A stretch of DNA of 12,404 nucleotides from CAZVJA01 sp964626885 (GCA_964626885.1 CAZVJA010000158.1:1-12404), one strand, 5' to 3'. Counted from the stretch's first letter, positions 1 through 6,320 are shown. Numbers and translations: made by a program. The notes: generated by a model not told the origin, from the letters alone.

Positions 1-22
1 GATGGAGAACCCACAACCTCTT

Positions 23-55
23 GTCGCTTTGCGACCCACCTTGAAGCAAGGTGGG
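23..55. repeat. Two adjacent hairpins downstream of the toroid gene
   Basis: Two abutting perfect inverted repeats lie about 60 bases past the stop of the minus-strand toroid gene. The first is GTCGC-TTT-GCGAC (23-35) and the second CCCACCTTG-AAG-CAAGGTGGG (35-55). Neither is followed by a T run on either strand, so a classical intrinsic terminator is not supported. The longer hairpin resembles short dispersed repeats seen in planctomycete spacers. That family assignment is from memory and not proven here. Confidence 0.5.
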
Positions 56-115
56 CCACCCTTTGATTCTCTCTTCACGGCGAGTTTTCTTTCCTAACCA
101 ACCGCCGCAGTTAGC

Positions 116-1114
116 TCATCGCACTCCTGTTGACCGCACCAACCCCAGTACCCCCCAGCTTGAACCGGCGCCGGTGATGGGAATGAGACTTGTCGAACCA
201 TTCCCACCCGGCTTGATGGGACGCGAGGTCATCGGCCAGGAGCCGTCGGCCTGCTGGGTTTTGATGAGAAACTTCTGCGCCTTGCGAATCGCGGCGTCAT
301 CGGCAGCATGCCCTGCCAACGCGAGCGCATAGAGTGCCTGTCCCGTCCCCCACGCGTCGCTCGGCATCTCGGGGGTCTGGCTGAAGCCCCCGTCATCGTG
401 CTGACGCGCGAGGATCTGCCGCACGACAGGCTGCACTTCCTCCATTGGCCGGCCAAGCCGCTGCCAGACGAGAATACGCAACACCTGCGTCTGCGGGTCG
501 TCCCCCGGCTTGTTACTCAGTAACCATTGCACTCCCCGGTCGCGCGCTGCGACGAGTGATTCATCCGGCAATGCCCTGCGCGGGCTGAGAGCGAGCACCG
601 CCAGCAGCGTGGCGAGGTCGTCGGTCTGGGCGAAGATCGGCTGGCGGGTCTCCGGCCAGGCGGCCCACGCGCCGCTGTCGAGCTGGTCTTCCCGCACCGT
701 TTTCAGATAGCGTCCCAGCCCCGTTTGCGAAACCTCGTCCCGTGCATCACTCGCACCGAGCGCATGTGCGAAGTAAATGGCTTTCGTATTGAACGCCTTG
801 GGAATGCCGTCGGGCCGTTTGACACCCGTCTTGCCGTCGCCCGCTTCCGCCAGCCACTTCGTGTACTCGCTCAAGAAAAACTCGTCCACCGCATGCCCGC
901 GCTCCTTCGCCTCGCGCGTGGCCCAAACGACCAGCGACGCGTGATGACAGGAGACGCAATTGTGCTTCTCCTTCCACGCCCGGGCATCCTTCACGAGGAA
1001 CGCCAACCCGTGATCGATGGCGGTGTTGAGATTGTTGGTGGGTACCGTCGGCTCGTTACCCCATGCGAGACTCGACAACGCCATCCAAATCACATCGAGA
1101 GCATAACAGCGCAT
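116..1114 (-). CDS. Predicted secreted alpha/alpha-toroid (prenyltransferase/squalene-cyclase repeat) protein with a CxxCH motif
   Basis: The 332-residue product looks like the alpha/alpha-barrel repeat family that includes squalene-hopene cyclase and prenyltransferase beta subunits. QW-like repeats are visible at about 238-246 (QHDDGGF) and 287-293 (QQADGSW), with further helical repeats such as the DSGAWAAW segment near 147-154. It is roughly half the length of a true squalene-hopene cyclase, and I see no DxDD catalytic acid motif, so cyclase activity is unlikely. The start at 1114 is an ATG preceded by a GGGGG stretch about 6 bases upstream. It gives a short hydrophobic N-terminus (about residues 4-19) that could be a signal peptide; an upstream TTG at 1162 would bury that segment. 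C53-V-S-C-H57 matches the heme c attachment pattern, which fits export. A perfect TATAAT lies upstream at 1183-1188. The substrate and role are unknown; binding or carrier functions are possible. Confidence 0.75.
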   Translation of the reverse strand: MRCYALDVIWMALSSLAWGNEPTVPTNNLNTAIDHGLAFLVKDARAWKEKHNCVSCHHASLVVWATREAKERGHAVDEFFLSEYTKWLAEAGDGKTGVKRPDGIPKAFNTKAIYFAHALGASDARDEVSQTGLGRYLKTVREDQLDSGAWAAWPETRQPIFAQTDDLATLLAVLALSPRRALPDESLVAARDRGVQWLLSNKPGDDPQTQVLRILVWQRLGRPMEEVQPVVRQILARQHDDGGFSQTPEMPSDAWGTGQALYALALAGHAADDAAIRKAQKFLIKTQQADGSWPMTSRPIKPGGNGSTSLIPITGAGSSWGVLGLVRSTGVR

Positions 1115-1182
1115 ATCAACCCCCGAGCGCAGGTCACGACGTGTGGAGTCCCACGAATGCAAATGGAAACCGCGATGCCGTT

Positions 1183-1188
1183 ATTATA
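1183..1188 (-). promoter_or_regulatory. Candidate -10 box for the toroid gene
   Basis: On the minus strand the hexamer is a perfect TATAAT, about 70 bases upstream of the ATG at 1114, which would give a leader of around 60 bases. No recognisable -35 box lies 16-19 bases further upstream: that stretch is GC-rich and belongs to the inverted-repeat element starting at 1189. It is either a -10-dependent promoter or a chance match. Confidence 0.35.
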
Positions 1189-1296
1189 ACCGCGGAGTGC
1201 GCGGAGAGCGCCGAGAAAGTTGAAACGCGGGATGATACTTCGGAATTCTGTCATTCCGGCATTCCCATCCTCTGCGTACTCTGCGATCTCCGTGGT
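1189..1296. repeat. 108 bp imperfect inverted-repeat element (dispersed-repeat type)
   Basis: The left arm begins ACCGCGGAGTGCGCGGAGAG at 1189. The right arm, read on the minus strand from 1296, begins ACCACGGAGATCGCAGAG. The two are diverged copies of one roughly 28 bp motif in inverted orientation, about 50 bases apart. The period-9 pattern of CGGAG/GCGGAG/AGAG is a well-known non-coding repeat type found across many bacterial phyla; in translation it gives the tell-tale repeated Ala-Glu pattern. It fills most of the gap between the TIM-barrel gene and the toroid gene and may be a small non-autonomous mobile element. There is no transposase here. Confidence 0.6.
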
Positions 1297-1390
1297 GAAA
1301 AGTATCCCTCGCAGGCTGTACGAGGCCAATCGCGTTTCGACTTGAGCCAATTGGTACTAAAGTTCCATGCGCAGGCGAGGCGATTTGACA

Positions 1391-2281
1391 TCAGCCCGAC
1401 GGCAGAGCCCGCATGTATTCCACGAACTGCCGCGCGTAGCGGTCGAGGTTCTCGACGCTCCCCCCGCCGCGAATCGGCGAACACATTTCGTAGGCGACGT
1501 AACCTTGGTAGCCGGCCTTCGCAAGCGCCGTGAAGAACGCCCGGTAGTCGATGAACCCTTCTCCCATCGGTACCGCGCGGGAGAGGTCGGTCTCGCGGAT
1601 GTAATTGACGACAGCCGGCTCGTAGCGGAACCGTGGACGTCGGACGTAATCCGCCACCGTCGTGTGGACTATGTGCGGCGCAAGGCGGTGCACGGCAGCA
1701 GTGAGGTCATCGCCATGCAAGGCTGGCGCCCAGGCGTCGAACATCGCCTTGCAGTTCGGGTGGTCGATCTCTTCAATCATGTCCGCGAAACTTTCGAAAT
1801 GGGCGGCGGAATCATGATGGTTCTGTACGCCAATGGTGACGCCGAAATCTCCCGCCAACTTGGCACACTCGCGAAGATTCGATACGGACGCGTTCCACAA
1901 CTGCTGATCGGTCGCGGCCGGCGTGTTGTAAGCCGTGAAGACCCGTATCAAATTGCAGCGTAGAGCCCGCGCCAGTTTGCAAAGTTCGCGCACGGCCAGT
2001 TTCTGCATTTCCGCGACAGGGGTATCGGGGCGGTCGAACCCGAGGCCGAAATCGTTGTAGCCCGCGAGACACGCAACGTGGAGCTTGAGTTCATCGAGCA
2101 TGTCTCGCAGCTTTCCGAGCGACGCCTCGTCGTAATCGAGCAGCGAAAGATGCGGCCGCTTGGCCATCAGCATCACGCCGTCATAGCCGAGTGACTTTGC
2201 CTTGTGCAGAAACTCCTCGATCGACAGCCGGGCCTGCCCCCACGTGCCGGAATAGCTGACGGAATGCAACGCTGTTTTCAT
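1391..2281 (-). CDS. Sugar phosphate isomerase/epimerase-like TIM-barrel protein
   Basis: The 296-residue product has the layout of the xylose isomerase-like TIM barrel superfamily (AP endonuclease 2 fold, IolE/IolI relatives), whose members isomerise or epimerise sugars and inositols using a divalent metal. Visible landmarks are the opening beta strand MKTALHSVSY, GYDGVMLM at 32-39, VQNHHD at 152-157, FDAWAPALH at 181-189, HIVHTTVADY at 203-212 and YEMCSP at 264-269. Probable metal ligands are D182, H206 and E265. The fourth ligand, usually Glu, is Gln153 here. The length is normal for the family and no signal peptide is seen. The ATG at 2281 has a good ribosome binding site (AGAGGAA, about 6 bases upstream). 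It is the last gene of a minus-strand cluster, 41 bases after the secreted protein gene. The substrate cannot be deduced, and planctomycetes carry many paralogues of this fold. Confidence 0.88.
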   Translation of the reverse strand: MKTALHSVSYSGTWGQARLSIEEFLHKAKSLGYDGVMLMAKRPHLSLLDYDEASLGKLRDMLDELKLHVACLAGYNDFGLGFDRPDTPVAEMQKLAVRELCKLARALRCNLIRVFTAYNTPAATDQQLWNASVSNLRECAKLAGDFGVTIGVQNHHDSAAHFESFADMIEEIDHPNCKAMFDAWAPALHGDDLTAAVHRLAPHIVHTTVADYVRRPRFRYEPAVVNYIRETDLSRAVPMGEGFIDYRAFFTALAKAGYQGYVAYEMCSPIRGGGSVENLDRYARQFVEYMRALPSG

Positions 2282-2322
2282 CAGAGTTCCTCTTATGAAT
2301 GCGAACAGCCGCTCTACTCAAT

Positions 2323-3321
2323 TTACGGCGATTTCGGCTCGACCTGCAATTCTCCGGCGTCGTTGACGGCGATCCGCCAGCGTTTGCCGTTCGGCGAACG
2401 GAGAATGACCCCGGCACCGGGGGTCGGCAGCTCGATGTCGCCGGCGTCGTCGACGATGAGTTTCTTTTCGTACGTGCCGCCGTCGAGATTGCGTTGCAGC
2501 GCGAACGACGATTTCGCTGTCGGGCCGGCCACCTGCACATTAGCCCGCCAGTTGGCGGCGTGAACTTTGTCGCCGTCGTGTCCTTTGCCGACCCAGGTGA
2601 GATAGTCGGAATCATAGGCACCCGGCGATTCGGGAGTCGGCTGTTCGAGGGTGATGCTGTCGACCGGGCGTTCGAGCGTCCCCCCATGCCGCTGCACGCC
2701 GAAGACCATTGTCCCCTGCTCCGTCATCCGCATCGCCTCGGCCGAGAATCCCTCCGCCGGGTTGCGCAGTCCCCCCTTGACCGTCATGAAGACGAGCGGC
2801 TTGAGTTCCCCCTCGCCGTGCGCTTCGACGACGACACCGTAAACGTTCTGCTTGTGGGCGAGCGCACTGTAGCTGATCATCTCCTGCGTGGTGGCCGTGG
2901 GATGCACGCGATGAATGGTGAATTCGCCGATGGCGTCGAGATCGGGGGCTTTGCCGCGCGCGGGGAGCAGGTCGATCGCGGAGCGCATGTAGTCTCCTTG
3001 CGGCTGGAGCACGAGATTTCCCCCGGGTTGCGCGCGGACCAGTCCGTTCTGCGGCGGCAACCCGCTTGATTCACCGCCGCCGTAGGTGAGCCGCACTTTG
3101 CCGGGCCATTCGAGGATTCCCCCCGGGGCAAGGTTGAAGTCGGGGACAGAAACCCCCTCGCCTGCAGTCAAGCGGCCGGAGAGGGAGATGCCTGCTCCGG
3201 AAGATGCGGGCGGGTCATCGGCAGCTACGGGCCTGATCGATGCAACGAAGATCGCGGCCCCGACAACGAATAGAAGTCCCGCGACTGAACGGAGTGCCGC
3301 ATTGATTGTCGAACGCTTCAT
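2323..3321 (-). CDS. Secreted protein of unknown function
   Basis: I do not recognise a family for this 332-residue protein. The N-terminus is a convincing Sec signal peptide: MKR, then a hydrophobic core at about residues 12-28, and a VAA cleavage site just before D35. A short Pro/Ser/Gly-rich linker follows. The rest is rich in Gly, Val, Thr and alternating hydrophobic residues, suggesting a beta-rich fold, with no transmembrane segment. The last 30 residues (around GAGVILRSPNGKRWRIAVND, 302-321) form a compact motif that resembles the ends of some phage-tail or cell-surface beta proteins; this is only an impression. The ATG at 3321 has a strong ribosome binding site (GAGGGGA, 4 bases upstream). 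The gene sits 25 bases after thpR and 41 bases before the TIM-barrel gene, so co-transcription is likely. Location is probably periplasmic or extracellular. Confidence 0.8.
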   Translation of the reverse strand: MKRSTINAALRSVAGLLFVVGAAIFVASIRPVAADDPPASSGAGISLSGRLTAGEGVSVPDFNLAPGGILEWPGKVRLTYGGGESSGLPPQNGLVRAQPGGNLVLQPQGDYMRSAIDLLPARGKAPDLDAIGEFTIHRVHPTATTQEMISYSALAHKQNVYGVVVEAHGEGELKPLVFMTVKGGLRNPAEGFSAEAMRMTEQGTMVFGVQRHGGTLERPVDSITLEQPTPESPGAYDSDYLTWVGKGHDGDKVHAANWRANVQVAGPTAKSSFALQRNLDGGTYEKKLIVDDAGDIELPTPGAGVILRSPNGKRWRIAVNDAGELQVEPKSP

Positions 3322-3346
3322 GCTATCCCCTCATCATTAAATGAAT

Positions 3347-3919
3347 TCAGACTTCGGATGTCCCCAGCTTCGCCGTCGCCAGCGGCGTGTAGAGCGGCCC
3401 TTCGGGGCGGAGCTCGGACTGGAAGTGGACAAGTGCGTCGACCGTCACGGTGCCGAACGGCGTTTCTTTGTGCTTCGCCAGCAGTTCTGCCAGGTCGCGC
3501 GGCGGGCGGGCCTTGATGCGTGCCAGTGTCAGGTGAGGCTCGAACTTGCGCCGCTCGCGCGGGAAGCCGAGCGCCTCCAGATCTGTTTCGAGATCCTCCG
3601 CCAGCTTGCAGAGGGACTCAACACCTGGCCCGCGAAAGCCGGCCCAGACGACCGTCGGCCGATCGACGTGCGGAAAAACTCCCAACCCGGCCAGTTCCAC
3701 TTCGAACGGCGGCACATCAGCAGCCACCTGTTGAACTACCGTGCCGATCTCCCCCAGCAGATGCGGATCGGTGTCTCCCAAAAACTTCATGGTGAGATGG
3801 AGTCCATCCCCCCGGACCGCCCGAATCGGCGATCCCATGCCGCCAAGTACTGTCAGAATTCGCCTCAAGGAGGGCAATTCGGAGAAGTGAACCGCGATGA
3901 AGGTACGAACAGGGTTCAT
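3347..3919 (-). CDS. thpR: RNA 2',3'-cyclic phosphodiesterase (2'-5' RNA ligase family)
   Basis: The 190-residue product has both HxT signatures of the 2H phosphoesterase superfamily: HLTMKFLG starting at H41 and HLTLAR starting at H129. The spacing and length (about 180-195) are those of ThpR/LigT. The two His-Thr pairs form the active site that opens 2',3'-cyclic phosphate ends of RNA to 2'-phosphates; older work described 2'-5' ligation of tRNA halves. The N-terminal VRTFIAVHF and the C-terminal SELRPEGPLYTPLA also match the family. The chosen ATG at 3919 starts right before the family's first beta strand. The frame stays open upstream to about 4228, but that part is translated repeat sequence and is not protein. 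The ribosome binding site is weak (GGGTG). It is the first gene of a probable three-gene minus-strand operon. A candidate promoter lies at 3963-3992. Confidence 0.92.
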   Translation of the reverse strand: MNPVRTFIAVHFSELPSLRRILTVLGGMGSPIRAVRGDGLHLTMKFLGDTDPHLLGEIGTVVQQVAADVPPFEVELAGLGVFPHVDRPTVVWAGFRGPGVESLCKLAEDLETDLEALGFPRERRKFEPHLTLARIKARPPRDLAELLAKHKETPFGTVTVDALVHFQSELRPEGPLYTPLATAKLGTSEV

Positions 3920-3962
3920 GGGCACCCAGCGAGTCGAGAAACGAAAGCCATCGGATTTCGAA

Positions 3963-3992
3963 AGTATGACCGCAACGTCGCCGGCCAGACAA
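3963..3992 (-). promoter_or_regulatory. Candidate promoter of the thpR operon
   Basis: On the minus strand TTGTCT (3992-3987) is followed after 18 bases by CATACT (3968-3963), each a 4-of-6 match to the sigma-70 boxes. Initiation near 3956 would give a leader of about 37 bases before the thpR ATG. The -35 box falls inside the left 38 bp direct repeat. This is a sequence match only. Confidence 0.3.
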
Positions 3993-4008
3993 GGATGAGA
4001 AACGCGCC
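3971..4008. repeat. 38 bp direct repeat, left copy
   Basis: It begins CGCAACGTCGCCGGCCAG and continues ACAAGGATGAGAAAC. It matches 4112-4149 with three substitutions at an offset of 141 bases. Together the copies bracket the nested palindrome at 4017-4108. Confidence 0.8.
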
Positions 4009-4016
4009 CGCCAATT

Positions 4017-4108
4017 TTCAAATTGGAAAATGGGTGGCACGCCCTGAGTCCGCGAAGGGCGTGGTGAAATCGGGACCACGCCCTTCCTAGCGTCAGGGCG
4101 TGCCACAC
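4017..4108. repeat. Nested palindromic element, copy 1
   Basis: The outer arms are a perfect 14 bp inverted repeat, GTGGCACGCCCTGA (4034-4047) with TCAGGGCGTGCCAC (4093-4106). The inner arms are a perfect 12 bp pair, GAAGGGCGTGGT (4054-4065) with ACCACGCCCTTC (4075-4086), around a 9-base loop. Six unpaired bases on each side separate the two stems. A short AT-rich palindrome, CCAATTT-TC-AAATTGG (4011-4026), adjoins it. The same element occurs at 6321-6413. It is REP- or MITE-like. No T run follows, so it is not a typical terminator. Confidence 0.85.
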
Positions 4109-4111
4109 TCC

Positions 4112-4149
4112 CGCAACGTCGCCGGCCAAACAAGGATGAGAAACTCGCT
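4112..4149. repeat. 38 bp direct repeat, right copy
   Basis: It begins CGCAACGTCGCCGGCCAA and continues ACAAGGATGAGAAAC, matching 3971-4008 with three substitutions. It starts four bases after the palindromic element ends. Confidence 0.8.
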
Positions 4150-4517
4150 CCCAAAATTTCGGCAGTTTTTGCCGGTGCGAGTCAGGGGTGGGGCGAATTC
4201 GGCCACTACTGCCGATGTTTGACGGCACGATGTCGTCAAAGAAGCGGCGTAAACGCGAGAAAAGATTTCAGCGGCGCGTCGGGCAAAACAATTCTTTCTT
4301 GCGGAATCCGAATTTTTGATGAAGTCCTCCCATCCCAACCGCCGATATCTCAGTGAGATGATGTTGGATCATCATCCAGGTGTGTCAAGCTGGCAAGGAA
4401 TGGCCAACTTTTCCACCACGAGCGGAAGAGAACGATTCGCCGCGACGGTTGCTCGCGGGGTCGGCATCAACGCTCACTCAGGGAGAATTCGGTCGCCACA
4501 TCACGGAAGGACGAACT

Positions 4518-4736
4518 ATGCGACCTCGACTGCGAATTTTTACCCCCGACGAAGACACGGCCGTGGCGGAGCCCGAGCAAGTGAATGTTCGCCTGGGAGA
4601 TATCACTCGCGTGCTGGCGGACGCGGTTCGCTGGGACCGAACCTGGTTGGCGGATTTTGAGAACGACGAGGTGCGGGTCTCGACCGACCTCTACGAAGTT
4701 CTCTCGGCCTACCTCCATCTGCGCCCGAGTGCCTGA
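4518..4736 (+). CDS. Small conserved-looking protein of unknown function (72 aa)
   Basis: The 72-residue product is acidic overall, with a basic start (MRPRLRIF), an acidic linker at 9-20 and a predicted helical body at about 25-70 (LGDITRVLADAV, DRTWLADF, DLYEVLSAYLHL). There are no cysteines, signal peptide or membrane segment. The ATG at 4518 is preceded by GGAAGGA about 7 bases upstream, a strong ribosome binding site that decides this start over an in-frame codon at 4380. A good intrinsic terminator follows at 4784-4816. A clear ribosome binding site, codon structure and terminator argue for a real gene. I believe similar short proteins occur widely in planctomycetes, but this is from memory. 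Function is unknown, and the size would suit a regulator or adaptor. Confidence 0.75.
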   Translation: MRPRLRIFTPDEDTAVAEPEQVNVRLGDITRVLADAVRWDRTWLADFENDEVRVSTDLYEVLSAYLHLRPSA

Positions 4737-4745
4737 TGTGTTTTC

Positions 4746-4767
4746 GCACAGACAGAAATGTCTGTGC
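4746..4767. repeat. Perfect hairpin with GAAA loop (dispersed-repeat type)
   Basis: GCACAGACA (4746-4754), loop GAAA, TGTCTGTGC (4759-4767) form a perfect 9 bp stem starting 9 bases after the stop of the 72-residue gene. The motif resembles a short hairpin repeat scattered through planctomycete genomes. It may protect the 3' end of the transcript before the terminator at 4784. Confidence 0.55.
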
Positions 4768-4783
4768 TCCGAAGACGTGAAGC

Positions 4784-4816
4784 AGCCCGCCGGCGTAGCG
4801 ACCGGTGGGCTTTTTG
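4784..4816 (+). terminator. Rho-independent terminator of the 72-residue gene
   Basis: AGCCCGCCGG (4784-4793) pairs with CCGGTGGGCT (4802-4811) through ten pairs, one of them G-T, over an 8-base loop. The stem runs straight into TTTTT (4811-4815). It lies 47 bases past the stop and separates the small gene from glycerate kinase, which therefore probably has its own promoter. Confidence 0.8.
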
Positions 4817-4839
4817 TTGCGCGGACCGCTATGATTGCC

Positions 4840-4873
4840 GATGAGCGCGCGATTTGACGCGCGAAACATCATC
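4840..4873 (+). promoter_or_regulatory. Leader hairpin in front of the glycerate kinase ribosome binding site
   Basis: CGCGCG (4846-4851) pairs with CGCGCG (4858-4863) over loop ATTTGA, and the flanking GATGA (4840-4844) can pair with TCATC (4869-4873). The structure ends one base before the GGAG at 4874-4877 that serves the GTG start at 4888, so it could influence translation. A TATGAT hexamer at 4830-4835 could be the -10 box; no good -35 box is visible. Confidence 0.3.
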
Positions 4874-4887
4874 GGAGTCCCGTTTCC

Positions 4888-6270
4888 GTGAGCCCTTCCC
4901 TGCTTCGTCAACATGCCGAGGCGATCTGGCGGGCCGGCGTCGCCGCGGTCGATTCCTGCCGCCTGATGCGCGACGCTGTGCGCGTCGATGGCGAGAACAT
5001 CGTGATCGCCGGGGAATCGTTTCCCCTCGTACCAATCGGGAAGATCGCCGTCGTTGGCGCGGGGAAAGCCGGTGCCGGCATGGCGGCGGGGTTCGAGGAA
5101 GCAGTCGGCGAAGAGATTCTGGTCGAGAAAGTGACCGGCTGGGTGAATGTACCTGCCGATTGCGTTCGCCCTCTGCGAAAGATTCACCTGCACGCCGCCC
5201 GGCCGGCGGGGGTGAACGAACCGACCGCCGAAGGGGTTCGCGGCTCGGAGCGGATTCTTGAAATCGTCGGCGCGCTCGGCCCAGAGGATCTTTGCGTGGT
5301 GCTCCTCTCCGGCGGCGGGAGTGCGCTGCTCCCCGCCCCGGCCGACGGAATCACTCTCGCGGATAAACTGGCTGTCACGCGACTGTTAATGTCGCGCGGG
5401 GCGACGATCGGCCAACTCAACTGCGTGCGGAAGCATCTTTCACGGATCAAAGGGGGAAAGCTGGCGCTCGCCTCGCGCGCGGGACGCACCCTCACGCTGA
5501 TCATCTCCGACGTGGTGGGAGACAAGCTCGATGTGATCGCCTCGGGACCGACCGTGGCGGATTCCACGTCGCCCGCCGACGCGCTGCAGGTTTTGCGGAA
5601 GTTTGCTGACCCGGCTAACCCCGCTGCCGTGCCGCCGGCCGTGTGGGAATTGCTCGGGCGAGCTGCCACATCGACCAGCGCACAATCGGAGCCGCGGCAA
5701 TTCGATCACGTCCGGAATGTCATCATTGGCAGCAATGCCATCGCTCTACAGGCGGCGGCGAAGCATGCCAAGACGTTGAATTATCACATTCTCTCACACG
5801 GATCAGCCAACGAAGGAGAAGCTCGCAACATCGGGCGTGACTTGGCGAAGTTGTGCCGGGATCAGGTGGACGGGAAGCTCCCACCAGCCGGCCCGCTCTG
5901 TATCCTCAGCGGCGGGGAGCCGGTGGTGCATCTGGCTGAAACCGATGAGCCGCGCAAAGGGGGGCGGAATCAGGAGGTCGCGCTGGCGGCTCTGGTCGAA
6001 CTCTTAAACGACGATTGCGCGAACATTGCGATCTTATCCGGCGGGACGGACGGCGAGGATGGGCCGACCGACGCCGCCGGGGCAATTGTCGATTCAGAGG
6101 TGATGGCCACGACCCGGACACTGGGGCTCGACCCGCGCGGGTATCTGGCGATCAACAACTCGTACCCGTTCTTCGAGCAGACGGGAGGGCTGTTCAAAAC
6201 CGGTCCAACGCACACGAACGTCATGGACCTGCGAGTGGCGCTCGTTCACCCCAGAAAGTACGGCAAATGA
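4888..6270 (+). CDS. Glycerate 2-kinase, GckA/MOFRL type
   Basis: The 460-residue product phosphorylates D-glycerate with ATP to 2-phosphoglycerate, linking glycerate or serine breakdown to glycolysis in the cytosol. It has the two-part family architecture: an N-terminal DUF4147 domain (about 1-255) and a C-terminal MOFRL domain (about 335-450). Landmarks are VVGAGKAGAGM at 55-65, LLSGGGSALL at 139-148, IISDVVGD at 205-212, the Gly-rich KGGRNQE at 357-363, GTDGEDGPTDAAGA at 387-400 and GPTHTNVMDL at 439-448. K60 and R360 correspond to the Lys and Arg considered catalytic in the Thermotoga enzyme. The start is GTG at 4888, with GGAG about 10 bases upstream; the next in-frame ATG would remove the conserved first helix (EAIWRAGVAAVD). 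Length is typical. The terminator at 4784 suggests independent transcription. A close alternative name is hydroxypyruvate reductase TtuD, a historical misannotation of this family. Confidence 0.93.
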   Translation: MSPSLLRQHAEAIWRAGVAAVDSCRLMRDAVRVDGENIVIAGESFPLVPIGKIAVVGAGKAGAGMAAGFEEAVGEEILVEKVTGWVNVPADCVRPLRKIHLHAARPAGVNEPTAEGVRGSERILEIVGALGPEDLCVVLLSGGGSALLPAPADGITLADKLAVTRLLMSRGATIGQLNCVRKHLSRIKGGKLALASRAGRTLTLIISDVVGDKLDVIASGPTVADSTSPADALQVLRKFADPANPAAVPPAVWELLGRAATSTSAQSEPRQFDHVRNVIIGSNAIALQAAAKHAKTLNYHILSHGSANEGEARNIGRDLAKLCRDQVDGKLPPAGPLCILSGGEPVVHLAETDEPRKGGRNQEVALAALVELLNDDCANIAILSGGTDGEDGPTDAAGAIVDSEVMATTRTLGLDPRGYLAINNSYPFFEQTGGLFKTGPTHTNVMDLRVALVHPRKYGK

Positions 6271-6320
6271 CGGCAGGGATCCCGAAGCGTTCGCCCCCTC
6301 ACCCTAGGGCAAGTCAATTA

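Larger units (their letters stand above)
3920..4517. other. Divergent spacer between thpR and the 72-residue gene
   Basis: This 598-base gap holds no gene I can support. The left half is repeat sequence: two 38 bp direct repeats around a nested palindrome. The right half holds two small hairpins: TTTGACGGCA-CGA-TGTCGTCAAA (4218-4240, one G-T pair) and GATGATG-TTGGAT-CATCATC (4357-4376). Open frames that cross it have unremarkable translations and no ribosome binding sites. It should carry promoters for both flanking genes, but only the thpR candidate can be located. Confidence 0.6.

Noticed and set aside
116..1114. Full squalene-hopene cyclase
   Set aside because: The protein is about half the usual length and lacks a DxDD catalytic motif, so only the toroid fold is claimed, even though an HpnN-like transporter is in the window.
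1189..1350. Small ORFs across the 1189-1296 element
   Set aside because: Their Ala-Glu repeat pattern is a translation of the dispersed inverted repeat and not a protein.
2299..3069. Long plus-strand frame opposite the secreted protein gene
   Set aside because: It is antisense to a gene with a signal peptide and a strong ribosome binding site. Its composition (Arg/Gly/Asp-rich, no family) is typical of a shadow in GC-rich DNA.
3341..4090. Plus-strand frame of about 250 codons opposite thpR
   Set aside because: It is antisense to the HxT motifs of thpR and runs into the palindromic repeat. There is no ribosome binding site.
3971..4149. CRISPR-like arrangement of repeat, spacer, repeat
   Set aside because: There are only two repeats, the 103-base interval holds a palindromic element also found elsewhere, and there are no cas genes.
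3920..4228. N-terminal extension of thpR by about 100 codons
   Set aside because: The frame is open, but the extension is translated direct repeats and palindrome, with the same peptide appearing twice. The family start is at 3919.
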